Part shown: in pieces, positions 1-8,391 of the stretch
How positions within the stretch are numbered: the first letter of the stretch is position 1
How the letters are laid out: each line of letters opens with the position of its first letter
NCBI GenBank assembly: GCA_017474125.1
Contig: JAFVIF010000045.1
Location: 30,322-94,321 of the forward strand
Reading direction: 5' to 3'
Source: Clostridia bacterium
GTDB lineage: Bacteria > Bacillota > Clostridia > Oscillospirales > Acutalibacteraceae
Length of the DNA: 64,000 nt
Translations under genes and position numbers: made by a program
Notes under the pieces: model-generated
Database searches by the model: none
What the model was told of the DNA's origin: nothing
Seen by the model: only the letters and a program-made list of their open reading frames with translations

Positions 1-490
1 TTTGGCTGAGTATCTGCTCAAACTCGTGCACCTCCATGCCCGATACCCTAAGACCCTCGTAAAAGCCATTGATAAATTCGTTTTGAACCTCGCTAACACC
101 GGATATTAACGTAAAAATAAGCGCGAAAATAAGGCCTAATACTATAAATAAGCTGAAGGCAACGTAATTTATAATATACATTGCATAAACCGTACCGCTT
201 ACGTTTTTAAGCTGTTTGTGTTCAAGTACACCCTTTTTACCGTTGTTATAGGCAATCCACAGGAAAATGGCAATAAGTATGTTTAAAAGCTGAATGCTTC
301 CGCCAAACAATGATAAACCGCAGGAAACGGTTAATAATATGCAAAGGGTTAAAAACTTTTTGTCCTGCAAAAGGGAAAGAAGCCTTTCAAAAACAGGGTT
401 GACGGGTGCTACGTAGCGGTTATCCGCTCCGCAGGCGGGACAAAAGGTGAAGGGCTGCTCGTGTTCAAAGCTGCAATTATTGCATTTCAT
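1..490 (-). CDS. Zinc-ribbon membrane protein, partial (C-terminus beyond window)
   Basis: The gene starts at the ATG read on the minus strand at 490, behind an AAGGAGGAA ribosome binding site, and runs off the left edge, so only the first 163 residues are visible. Residues 3-21 form a zinc ribbon (CNNC ... CPACG spacing). Two or three hydrophobic segments follow, around residues 45-80 and 105-130. This zinc-ribbon plus membrane layout is common in uncharacterised Firmicutes proteins. No enzymatic motif is visible and I assign no function. It lies downstream of, and on the same strand as, the 605-3445 gene, separated by a terminator. Confidence 0.75.
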   Translation of the reverse strand, partial: MKCNNCSFEHEQPFTFCPACGADNRYVAPVNPVFERLLSLLQDKKFLTLCILLTVSCGLSLFGGSIQLLNILIAIFLWIAYNNGKKGVLEHKQLKNVSGTVYAMYIINYVAFSLFIVLGLIFALIFTLISGVSEVQNEFINGFYEGLRVSGMEVHEFEQILSQ

Positions 491-566
491 AAAAATTCCT
501 CCTTAAGCTTTGTGCTTTTATTTTATCATTAAATCGGCGCTATTACAACATTTTTTTGCAAAAAAA

Positions 567-594
567 CCTAACGGCTTGTTCCGTTAGGCTTTTT
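567..594 (-). terminator. Intrinsic terminator after the 605-3445 secreted-protein gene
   Basis: An 8-bp perfect stem (567-574 with 581-588) with a 6-nt loop has T-runs on both sides. It lies just past the stop of the minus-strand gene at 605-3445, so it most likely ends that transcript. The symmetry would let it work in either direction. Confidence 0.8.
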
Positions 595-604
595 AAGTTA
601 AATA

Positions 605-3445
605 TTAATTTTCGGGGGTAACGTAGTCGAAGTTAAAGTAATTGGTCCATTCCCATACCTCGCCGATAGCGTTTGTTCTGCCTGCGTTGGCTTTATAATA
701 TACCTTGTTATCGTTATAGGGACGAATCCATACGTAGTTTTGGAAGGTATCGGTAAGACCTTTAATGTTTTTGTAACCAACGGTGGCTTTATAGCCGCTA
801 TCCTTACTGTAAGCAATCGCATAGGCAGGGCCGTTATAAGAAGAATAGCCAAAGCCTTCAGCGCCCTGACCGTAGCCTGTGGCATCTACGGTATCAACGT
901 AGCTTCCGTCCCATTTATAGTATTCAACTATGTCGGTGATTTTAGTTTTACCGGAATAACGGCCTATGGTAAACATACATACCATGGGAACGTCGTTTTT
1001 AAAATCGCCTACAAGCCAATTTACCTTTTGGTCAACCACAATTCCATCCTTGCTGTTAAATGTGTAGTAAAGATAATGCTCGCATACGGCGGTGCCGACT
1101 TTGTTTTCGGCAGTGCCCGAAGCACAACGGTACATAGTTGTATCGGTTTCAAAGGTTATGTTGTTGCATTGCACAATGCCTTCGGCTTGGGATTTTAAGG
1201 AGATTTCCTTGCCATCAACATAAAAACGGGCGTATTTCATAATTTCGTCGCCGTGGTAACCGCCTATAAAATCGCTTGCGCCTTTTTCCTTTATGGCAAG
1301 CTCCAATTCGCCCGCGTGCAGAATATTTTGCATTTTAACGGTAAAGCTGTCGCCGTTTTTCTCAACTAATTCAGCGCCCTTAATACGGTAGGTTTCCTGA
1401 TTATAGCCTGTGTTTGCCTTTTGGGCAAGGGTTATATCCTCCGGCTGTTCGCTATAGGTGTAATACATATTGTAGCGAATGAAGTATTTGCCCGATGGAT
1501 CGGAGGTTGGAATATAAATGTGAAGGTTTTTATAATCGGTACCGCTTACGTCAACAAGCTCGTAATACATATCCCTTTTCCCACTCTTTTCCTTTACCGA
1601 GTTAACGCTTTCGTTTATTATTTCACTATAAAATACCGTGCCGTCGGAAAGAATAAGGTAGCCCCTGATAGCAAGCTTTTTGTCATAATGCTTTTCCTCA
1701 ATATCCTTCAAATAAGCGCTATAGGTTATTTTTTCGCTATCGGCGTCGTAATCCCAACAATTTGAAAGATTATCGGTTTCTGTTTTGTAAATATAAGGAT
1801 TACTTTCTGCACTTGTTAAGTTTAAATCGGAAAGGGTGAAAAGCTTATCTTCAGCCGCGTATAACATTCCGCGCTTTTCTATAGAAAGCTTTTTGGAATC
1901 AACGATAATCTCTTCGCCGTTTGCATCGTAGCTGAAGTAGAAGCGTAAAGCCTGTTTTCCGTCTGCTTCGGCTTTTAAAACAGAGGTGCCTGCAGATTCA
2001 ACAACCTTGCTTATAATGCAGGTATCAATATAAACTCCTGCCGCGCCGCTTGTGGTTATATTAAGCACGGGAGCAAGGTAAAGGTCGGCGTTTTCGCCCT
2101 TTACGTCGGCGGTGTAATAAAGAACTGCCGTTTTCCATACAGTGCCGTCGTTAAGCGAGGCTTTTGCTATGGTTTGGGTGTTGGCGGTTATACAGTCACT
2201 TTTTATAATATCCGAAGCGCTGTTGCCCGAAGTGAAGCGGAGGGTAACGTCGCCTGTGTTGTTGGTGTCTACTGCGCGATAGTGTAAGGAAAGACGATAT
2301 GTCGCGCCGTTCTTCAGCTCGTAACCGCTGCCTATATATACAGCCTTATCAGCTGCGCTGTCAGCAGTGAATTTTAATGCTTTACTGCCCGTGTAGGCGG
2401 CTTCATCACTAATCTGTGCGCCGCTTGGAATAGCATCACTCAATTCCTTAAAGCCGATAGTAGCGTTGCTCTGATTTTTTATAGTTTTACGGGTTGTAAA
2501 GCTGTCAAAGCCGCAAAAGGCTACCTGATTTTCAATAGTAACGTTTTCGTTTGCTACGTAATAGGTGATGCTGCCCGATGTGGGGAAGGTTGCATTGCTG
2601 ACCGCAGTTTCCAAAGCGCTGTCAGCGTAAAGAGTGGAGGGCTTCTTTATGTATTGACTTTTTGAATTAATTAAATAGCTTTCCTCAATCTTTTCTTCTT
2701 CTAAGGCGAAGGGGGCTCCCGCTTCACCAAAGTAATGGGTTTGGTTGCCTGAATTAACGTCATGAAGAATTATGGAAGGAAGAGTACTTATTTTAAGAGA
2801 TGTAACCGTAATATCTATATCGGATTTTGCGGTAGAATTGAGCAATATGTAAAGTCTGTCATATAAAGTGCTGCCGTCTACAGGCACGTCGGATATTGTT
2901 AAATAACCAACCGCGGTATTAATGCCGAGTTCACTGATAATAACCGATTCGGTGCCGTTTGCCGTAGTGGTTAAATCCTTGCGCTTTGCCTTTCCGTTGG
3001 TGGCGTGATCGGCGTTACCGCCGTTTGGTGCAAAAGCGGCACCGAGGGTAATGGTAGCGCTGTTGCCTAAGGTAACGCAGTTATAGGAAAGCTCTATTTT
3101 ATAACAGGTGTTTGCGGTTATAGCAAATATATCGGAAGATTTGCCTGTTTTTGAAACGGGGAAGACGTTGTGTCCAAGCAGATGAGTTCTGTCACCGCCG
3201 CTTGGATTATAAAAGACTTCGTCGGCTTCTCGGAAGTAACGTAAACCGTCGTCTGTGATGTTGAAGGCAAACTTTCCTACTATTTCTTTTCCGTTTGAAT
3301 CGTAAATCTTTTTAAAGCAGGCGGTGCTGCTGAAGTCGGAAAAATCGGTTTCAAAGCCGCCGGCGGCAGCATTTACCGCAAAAACACCGCTGAAAACAGA
3401 GATGATGAGTATTATGGCTAATAACAGGCTTAACGTTTTTTTCAT
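605..3445 (-). CDS. Large secreted protein with CBM-like and unnamed C-terminal modules
   Basis: This 946-residue protein has a clear signal peptide (MKKT, hydrophobic residues 5-23, cleavage near AAAG 26-29). A GGAGG site precedes the ATG. Residues about 360-480 look like a jelly-roll carbohydrate-binding module (pattern GYELKNGATYRLSLHYRA). Residues about 484-617 form a module that reappears at the C-terminus of the secreted protein at 57638-62098: KQALRFYFSY here against QQAMRFYFTY there, then a conserved RG-aromatic-Y turn and N-C-W-D/E-Y. Residues about 620-946 are a further domain I do not recognise, containing a GGYHGDE stretch. There is no sorting signal, so it is probably released or held by binding. 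A role in polysaccharide binding or cleavage is inferred only. Confidence 0.85.
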   Translation of the reverse strand: MKKTLSLLLAIILIISVFSGVFAVNAAAGGFETDFSDFSSTACFKKIYDSNGKEIVGKFAFNITDDGLRYFREADEVFYNPSGGDRTHLLGHNVFPVSKTGKSSDIFAITANTCYKIELSYNCVTLGNSATITLGAAFAPNGGNADHATNGKAKRKDLTTTANGTESVIISELGINTAVGYLTISDVPVDGSTLYDRLYILLNSTAKSDIDITVTSLKISTLPSIILHDVNSGNQTHYFGEAGAPFALEEEKIEESYLINSKSQYIKKPSTLYADSALETAVSNATFPTSGSITYYVANENVTIENQVAFCGFDSFTTRKTIKNQSNATIGFKELSDAIPSGAQISDEAAYTGSKALKFTADSAADKAVYIGSGYELKNGATYRLSLHYRAVDTNNTGDVTLRFTSGNSASDIIKSDCITANTQTIAKASLNDGTVWKTAVLYYTADVKGENADLYLAPVLNITTSGAAGVYIDTCIISKVVESAGTSVLKAEADGKQALRFYFSYDANGEEIIVDSKKLSIEKRGMLYAAEDKLFTLSDLNLTSAESNPYIYKTETDNLSNCWDYDADSEKITYSAYLKDIEEKHYDKKLAIRGYLILSDGTVFYSEIINESVNSVKEKSGKRDMYYELVDVSGTDYKNLHIYIPTSDPSGKYFIRYNMYYTYSEQPEDITLAQKANTGYNQETYRIKGAELVEKNGDSFTVKMQNILHAGELELAIKEKGASDFIGGYHGDEIMKYARFYVDGKEISLKSQAEGIVQCNNITFETDTTMYRCASGTAENKVGTAVCEHYLYYTFNSKDGIVVDQKVNWLVGDFKNDVPMVCMFTIGRYSGKTKITDIVEYYKWDGSYVDTVDATGYGQGAEGFGYSSYNGPAYAIAYSKDSGYKATVGYKNIKGLTDTFQNYVWIRPYNDNKVYYKANAGRTNAIGEVWEWTNYFNFDYVTPEN

Positions 3446-3499
3446 ATTACATTTTCCTCCGCAAAAAAATTAATAATTTTCGCATTTAACTACAAATTA

Positions 3500-3528
3500 A
3501 TTTTATCATATGAAGATATTAAATTCAA
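3500..3528 (-). promoter_or_regulatory. Sigma-A promoter for the 605-3445 gene
   Basis: Read on the minus strand, TTGAAT (3528-3523) and TAAAAT (3505-3500) are separated by exactly 17 nt, about 55 nt upstream of the start codon at 3445. The match is by eye. Confidence 0.6.
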
Positions 3529-3576
3529 TTGCAAATATAAACGGAATAACATTGCAAAAATAAACATACTTAAAAT

Positions 3577-3960
3577 AAAAACGGGTGTCTTTTGAGGCAC
3601 ACTCCGTAAGGATGTGTGCCTCAATGATATCCGTTCCTCTACGGAACGGGTGATATACCTTTGGTATGATATCGCTCGGCGAGCGATGATATATGCCTGC
3701 GGCATATTAAGGAACGGATATTATATCATGTTTTCACGAAGGGAAAATATATCATACGGCAAAGCCGTATATCATATCTCGTTAGAGATATATCATTTTT
3801 ACGCACCGAAAAAATCTTTGTTTTTCGGTAAGTATTTACCTTTTAAAAGTATGTAACCCACTATGACACTTCCAAATTTTGAAAGTGTCATTTTTTCTTT
3901 GCATAGAAAAACGGAGACTACTTCGTAAAGAAGTAGTCTCCGTTGAGACACCCGTTTTTT
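3577..3960. repeat. Palindrome-array element with 14-bp terminal inverted repeats
   Basis: A 384-bp noncoding element is bounded by perfect 14-bp inverted repeats (3577-3590 AAAAACGGGTGTCT and its complement at 3947-3960). Inside is a row of at least nine short hairpins: 10-bp arms at 3593-3602/3614-3623, then stems with cores such as GCTCGGCGAGC, TATGCCTGCGGCATA and TACGGCAAAGCCGTA. The left-half hairpins are joined by TGATAT and the right-half ones by ATATCA, so the whole element could also fold on itself. A 14-bp perfect stem lies at 3911-3943. It fills the gap between the promoter of the 605-3445 gene and the GH3 gene. No transposase is present, so it looks MITE- or REP-like. Confidence 0.8.
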
Positions 3961-3968
3961 GAAATTAA

Positions 3969-5540
3969 TTATTGTAAATCAACTTTATAGGGGAGAGTAC
4001 CCTTTGCTTCAATGTTGCCTGCCAATACGTCAATGGCAGGGAGAAGAGAAGCGTTTGCGTTATAACCGAAAATAACACGTTTTACGTGCTGTAACGGCTC
4101 AACTGCGTGGGGGTTGCCGTAGTGAAGAACAGCAGAAACCTTTCCCGACATAATGAGACAGTTAATAAGCATTTCGGTACGTCTTGTCATACAGTCGGTG
4201 CCGAGGTAACAGGCCGTAGCACAGTAGGTAACGAATACAACCTCGTCGTGCTTGGTTGCGGTTACAAGAACCTTTTCGTTCTGAGATGCAGTAGCAAATT
4301 CGGGAATAAACATTACTTCGCTGTTGGGGAATTCCTTTTTTATTTTTTCTGCAACAGATTTGGGGTCATACCAACGTGATTCGGTAATTTCCATCTCGGG
4401 TTCGTCGGCAGAAAATTCGTTATCGGTAACAATTACGAAAAGTCTGCGTTTTTCGTTATTGCCAAGTGCTGCGGGAATACCCTCATCGGTAATGGCGGTA
4501 ATACAGTCTCTTGTAACGTTTCTAAGGTTTTCAGTATCCTTTTCGGTAACCTCGGGAATATCGTCCTTATGCTTTTCGGAAAATTCCATAAGGGCAAGAA
4601 CACGTCTTACAGCCTCATCTAATCTTTCTTCTGTGAATAAACCGTTTTTAAGGTTTTCTTCCATCATTTCGTAGCACTTGCTTATAGGAGTACGGTAGTT
4701 AGGCAGAATAATGTCAACACCTGCATCAAAGGCAATACCCATAGCGGGGCCTTCTCCGTATTTCTGCAAAATACCCATCATAGCAAGGCTGTCGCTGAAA
4801 ATAACACCGTCGAAGCCGTATTCTCTTATAATACCGAGTATTTTTTTAGAAAGGGTTGCGGGGTACTCTTTATCAATATTAACGTGGGTGGTGTGGCTGG
4901 TCATTATTGCTCTGAGTAAGCCCTTCTTTAAAAGCTCAACGTAAGGAACAAGAGTAAAGTTTCTTAAATATTCTTCGCTAACATAGGAAACGTTTTCTAC
5001 CATGTGGGAGTCGTACGGTAAATCGTGACCGCCGGGGTAGTGCTTAGAGGTACCGATAAAGCCGTGGTCGGTAAAATACTGATTAATAACCTCGGTAGCG
5101 TTTAAAATCTTTTCGGGGGTATCACCGAAGGTACGGTGGCATCCGCCGGGACCGTTGACCTGATGAATATCAACAACAGGGCCCCAGATACCGTCAATGC
5201 CCAGCTTTTTGGCAGAGGAAACGATGCACTTCGCAAAGCTTTCTACGTATTCCTTATTATTTACTGCAGCTAAGGTCAGCGCAGGAATAAGTGGATAATC
5301 GGCAAGAGGGTTGCCCTTTTCCATATCGTTTATAAGAAGAACGGGGTAGTCGGCTGCCTCTCTTATTCTTCTTACGTACTCGGGTGTTTTTGCATTAAGG
5401 GGAATCTGAACACAGCCTACGGCTCTTTTCTTAATAAGCTCTAAGGTTTCTTCAAATTCTGCGGGATATCCGCAACGTCTTGCACAAAGAACCATACCGA
5501 TTTTTTGTTCAAGTGTCATTTCGCTAAGCTTTGGTATCAT
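3969..5540 (-). CDS. Glycoside hydrolase family 3 (beta-N-acetylhexosaminidase-like)
   Basis: This is a 523-residue cytoplasmic-type enzyme with no signal peptide. I chose the ATG at 5540 because AGGAGG lies 7 nt upstream; an in-frame upstream ATG at 5603 has no such site. The N-terminal TIM-barrel carries the GH3 signature KHYPGGH (about residues 166-172), the DSH triplet (177-179) that in NagZ-type enzymes supplies the catalytic histidine, and the nucleophile Asp in SDSLAMMG (about D250). A C-terminal alpha/beta domain follows. The DSH motif points to the N-acetylglucosaminidase branch, but substrate cannot be fixed from sequence. It stands alone on the minus strand, so cell-wall recycling or dietary glycan use are both possible. 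Confidence 0.88.
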   Translation of the reverse strand: MIPKLSEMTLEQKIGMVLCARRCGYPAEFEETLELIKKRAVGCVQIPLNAKTPEYVRRIREAADYPVLLINDMEKGNPLADYPLIPALTLAAVNNKEYVESFAKCIVSSAKKLGIDGIWGPVVDIHQVNGPGGCHRTFGDTPEKILNATEVINQYFTDHGFIGTSKHYPGGHDLPYDSHMVENVSYVSEEYLRNFTLVPYVELLKKGLLRAIMTSHTTHVNIDKEYPATLSKKILGIIREYGFDGVIFSDSLAMMGILQKYGEGPAMGIAFDAGVDIILPNYRTPISKCYEMMEENLKNGLFTEERLDEAVRRVLALMEFSEKHKDDIPEVTEKDTENLRNVTRDCITAITDEGIPAALGNNEKRRLFVIVTDNEFSADEPEMEITESRWYDPKSVAEKIKKEFPNSEVMFIPEFATASQNEKVLVTATKHDEVVFVTYCATACYLGTDCMTRRTEMLINCLIMSGKVSAVLHYGNPHAVEPLQHVKRVIFGYNANASLLPAIDVLAGNIEAKGTLPYKVDLQ

Positions 5541-5725
5541 AGGAAAACCTCCTGAGGATGAATTTTGCAAGGCAATTATAACATAAAGTCTAATTAAAAG
5601 CAATTACAAATAAGAACATAAAAACATTGCAAAAATCAATATTTTGGCAGTGTAAAAAAACACATCTTCTTTTTGGACAAAATATACGAAAAACAAGAAA
5701 ATACAACATAAATGTTATTAAATGT

Positions 5726-5754
5726 TTGCAAATGTCAAATTGATGTGATACAAT
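5726..5754 (+). promoter_or_regulatory. Sigma-A promoter for the uracil permease-upp operon
   Basis: TTGCAA (5726-5731) and TACAAT (5749-5754) are separated by 17 nt, leaving a leader of about 53 nt before the permease start. No attenuator hairpin is obvious in that short leader. Confidence 0.65.
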
Positions 5755-5814
5755 ACATCTTGTGGGTGCGTGTGCGCTCAACTACAATATTTTTTTTACT
5801 CGGAGGGGTTAAAA

Positions 5815-7143
5815 ATGGAAAACAAACTTGTCTATGATATTCATGACAAACCAAAATTCGGCGCAATGCTAATCTTTGCGTTCCAGCAGGTACTTGCTAT
5901 CCTTGCTGCTACCATTCTTGTTCCTGTAATCGTAGGTAACGGAATGAGTCAGTCCGCCGCGCTTTTCGGCGCAGGCGTTGGTACTATTGTGTATCAGCTT
6001 TTCACTAAATTCAAAAGCCCTGTATTTTTAGGTTCATCTTTCGCATTTATCGGTTCTATGTGTGCCGCATTCGCCGGCGCCGTATCAACTTCTGCAGGTT
6101 ATGCAGGTCTTATTATCGGTGCAACGCTCGCAGGTTTTGTTTACGTTGTTATCGCAATTGTTGTTAAGATTGCAGGCGTTAACTGGATTAACAAGCTTAT
6201 GCCTGTTGTTGTAATTGGTCCTACCGTTGCTCTTATCGGTCTTTCTCTTGCTGTTAATGCAGTAAACGACCTTAAGGTTGGTAAGGTTGAAGGCGGCAGC
6301 CCTTACGTTGCTCTTATCTGCGGTATTATTACCTTGTTCTCTATTTTTGCTTTCTCGGTTTACGGTAAGAAAATGGCAAAGCTTATTCCCTTTATTTTAG
6401 GTATTATCGTAGGCTATATAGTTGCAACTATATTTACCGTAATTGGTATTGCTACCGATAACGTACAGCTTCAGCTTATTAACTTTGCCGCATTCAAGGA
6501 TATGACAATATTCGCTGTTCCCGATTTTTCCTTCATTGAAGCATTAAAGGGTGTAAAGGATATTGACGCTTCCTTTATTGCAACCGTTGCAGTAGCTTAC
6601 GTTCCCGTTGCATTCGTTGTATTTGCTGAACATATTGCCGACCATAAGAATCTTTCTTCTATTATTAACAAAGATCTTCTTGAAGATCCCGGCCTTCACA
6701 GAACCCTTCTCGGTGACGGTGTTGGCTCCATGGCCGGTGCTTTCTTCGGCGGTTGTCCCAACACTACCTACGGTGAATCTGTTGGTTGCGTAGCTATCAC
6801 CAGAAACGCTTCTGTAGTTACCATTACTACTACTGCCGTTATGTGTATGGTTATTTCCTTCTTTGGACCTTTCGTTACCTTCCTTGCTTCCATTCCTAAC
6901 TGTGTAATGGGCGGCGTTTGTATAGCACTGTACGGCTTTATCGCCGTTTCCGGTCTTAAGATGGTTCAGAAGGTTGATCTGAATGAGAGCAGAAATCTCT
7001 TTGTTGTTTCCGCTATCCTTATCCCCGGTATCGGTGGATTAAGCGTTACCTTTGGCAAGGTTACTATTACTACTATTGCTTGTGCTCTTATCCTCGGTAT
7101 TGTCGCAAACCTTCTTCTTAACATAAAGAAAAAAGCCGACTAA
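5815..7143 (+). CDS. uraA: Uracil/xanthine permease (NCS2 family)
   Basis: This 442-residue polytopic membrane protein imports a nucleobase, most likely uracil, by proton symport. The ATG at 5815 follows CGGAGGGG. About 12-14 hydrophobic segments span the protein, and NCS2 family motifs are visible: the GSSFAFIG stretch in the N-terminal half, VAFVVFAEHIADH with the substrate-site Glu, and GCPNTTYGES in the substrate-binding region. It sits 24 bp before upp, so transport and salvage are co-transcribed. The adjacent uracil phosphoribosyltransferase supports uracil over xanthine as substrate. Confidence 0.93.
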   Translation: MENKLVYDIHDKPKFGAMLIFAFQQVLAILAATILVPVIVGNGMSQSAALFGAGVGTIVYQLFTKFKSPVFLGSSFAFIGSMCAAFAGAVSTSAGYAGLIIGATLAGFVYVVIAIVVKIAGVNWINKLMPVVVIGPTVALIGLSLAVNAVNDLKVGKVEGGSPYVALICGIITLFSIFAFSVYGKKMAKLIPFILGIIVGYIVATIFTVIGIATDNVQLQLINFAAFKDMTIFAVPDFSFIEALKGVKDIDASFIATVAVAYVPVAFVVFAEHIADHKNLSSIINKDLLEDPGLHRTLLGDGVGSMAGAFFGGCPNTTYGESVGCVAITRNASVVTITTTAVMCMVISFFGPFVTFLASIPNCVMGGVCIALYGFIAVSGLKMVQKVDLNESRNLFVVSAILIPGIGGLSVTFGKVTITTIACALILGIVANLLLNIKKKAD

Positions 7144-7167
7144 TTTACGGCTTTAGGAGTAATTCTA

Positions 7168-7809
7168 ATGAAAAACTACGATAACGTTACGATTTTTGAT
7201 CATCCTCTTATTAACCACAAAATTGCGATTTTAAGAGATGAAAAAACCAGTATGAAGGAGTTCCGCGAGCTTATCGAGGAAATTACCACCCTTATGACCT
7301 TTGAGTGTCTTAAGGAGGGAGTTCCCACCACCGAAAAGCAGGTTAAAACTCCTCTTGAAACCTGTACTCAAAGGGTAGTTAAGGATAACGCTATTGTTAT
7401 TGTTCCGATACTTAGAGCGGGCCTTGGTATGGTTAACGGCGTACACGTTCTTTTCCCCTCGGCAAGGGTTGGACATATCGGTATGTACAGAAATGAAGAA
7501 ACGCTTCAGCCCTGTGAATACTACTGTAAGCTCCCCGATGGAATTGAGGACAAGCTGGTGCTGTTGGTTGACCCAATGCTTGCAACGGGCGGCAGCGCTT
7601 GTGATGCCATTGCTTCTCTTAAAAAGCGCGGCTGTAAGGATATTAAGTTTATGGCTGTTATCGGTGCTCCCGAGGGCGTAAGCAAGGTTGCGGAAACTCA
7701 CCCCGACGTGCATATTTTCGTTTCCACCCTTGACAGATGCCTTAACGAAAACGGTTACATTCTTCCCGGTCTCGGTGATGCAGGCGACCGTCTTTTCGGT
7801 ACAAAATAA
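7168..7809 (+). CDS. upp: Uracil phosphoribosyltransferase
   Basis: This 213-residue enzyme converts uracil and PRPP to UMP. The length matches the family, and the PRPP-binding loop VDPMLATGGSA (residues 134-144) and the uracil-site C-terminus (GYILPGLGDAGDRLFGTK) are intact. It is the second gene of a two-gene operon with the permease and is followed at once by a strong terminator. Confidence 0.97.
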   Translation: MKNYDNVTIFDHPLINHKIAILRDEKTSMKEFRELIEEITTLMTFECLKEGVPTTEKQVKTPLETCTQRVVKDNAIVIVPILRAGLGMVNGVHVLFPSARVGHIGMYRNEETLQPCEYYCKLPDGIEDKLVLLVDPMLATGGSACDAIASLKKRGCKDIKFMAVIGAPEGVSKVAETHPDVHIFVSTLDRCLNENGYILPGLGDAGDRLFGTK

Positions 7810-7814
7810 AACAA

Positions 7815-7845
7815 AAGCCGTTCCGAAGCTTCGGAACGGCTTTTT
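7815..7845 (+). terminator. Intrinsic terminator of the uraA-upp operon
   Basis: A near-perfect 28-bp palindrome (7815-7842), rich in GC and centred on GAAGCTTC, is followed by five T residues, directly after the upp stop codon. Confidence 0.9.
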
Positions 7846-7964
7846 AACACCCAACGAATTTATTTTAACATATTAATATATGCGCTGTCAATGGGGCGAA
7901 GCATATTTCTGTGATTTGCATAAAACGGGACAAAAATATTTATAAATACTGCGAATGGAAATAT

Positions 7965-8266
7965 GCGTAAAAATATGGTAATATATAGTCAAAGGAAGGG
8001 TGGTACCAATGTACAGGGCTTGACCAAAGGCTTATACGGTCGGTAAACAAACAGTCACAGACAAAATGCTTAATACTCTTAATCCAAAAAGTGCTTCTCA
8101 CTTTACGGGATTTATATAAAGACTACGGCAAACGGTATTAAGGGCTATGACGCATGCGTCTGAATTAAAGAAAGAGAGGTATTAGAAAAAAGATGTTGGA
8201 TATTAAGATAGAACATAAATAACCCTTGACCGAAGTGTTGTGAAACGGTCAAGGGTTATTTTTTTG
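7965..8266 (+). ncRNA. Candidate structured noncoding RNA (possibly raiA-type)
   Basis: The 582-bp gap between upp and the alcohol dehydrogenase has no credible coding frame but looks like an RNA gene. It holds GGGTGGTACC at 7998-8007, a run of purine-rich single-stranded-looking stretches and short stems (for example AAGTG-CACTT near 8091-8105), and ends in a strong terminator at 8217-8266. Size (about 220-270 nt), free-standing position and overall look resemble the raiA motif RNA of Firmicutes as I remember it. That family name is a guess from memory, not a match I could compute. Promoter elements are not convincing by eye. The 8267-8391 remainder holds only the leader of the next gene. 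Confidence 0.45.
8217..8266 (+). terminator. Intrinsic terminator ending the noncoding transcript
   Basis: A 16-bp perfect stem (8217-8232 with 8246-8261) closes a 13-nt loop and runs into seven or more T residues. No open reading frame precedes it, which is the main evidence that something noncoding is transcribed here. Confidence 0.9.
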
Positions 8267-8391
8267 TTTAGTTATAGTTTATGAGAAGAGCTTGGCTCTT
8301 TTTTTTTGTTGCGTGTTCTTCAAAGGTGTGCTAAAATGATTGAGAAAAAGGCGTGCCGGAATATATAAAGAAACGAAAGGGTATATTGGAT

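Noticed and set aside
3614-3856. 80-codon open frame on the plus strand
   Set aside because: It lies wholly inside the palindrome-array element and its residues simply follow the hairpin sequences; no ribosome site.
5590-5781. 63-codon minus-strand frame upstream of the GH3 gene
   Set aside because: Cysteine- and phenylalanine-rich residues from AT-rich intergenic DNA overlapping the permease promoter; no ribosome site.
7231-7854. 207-codon open frame antisense to upp
   Set aside because: It runs through the upp terminator and opposite a fully conserved enzyme gene.
7998-8007. GGGTGGTACC, the core of a T-box antiterminator
   Set aside because: There is no Stem I or specifier arrangement in front, the terminator lies about 210 nt later rather than immediately after, and no aminoacyl-tRNA synthetase or amino-acid gene follows.
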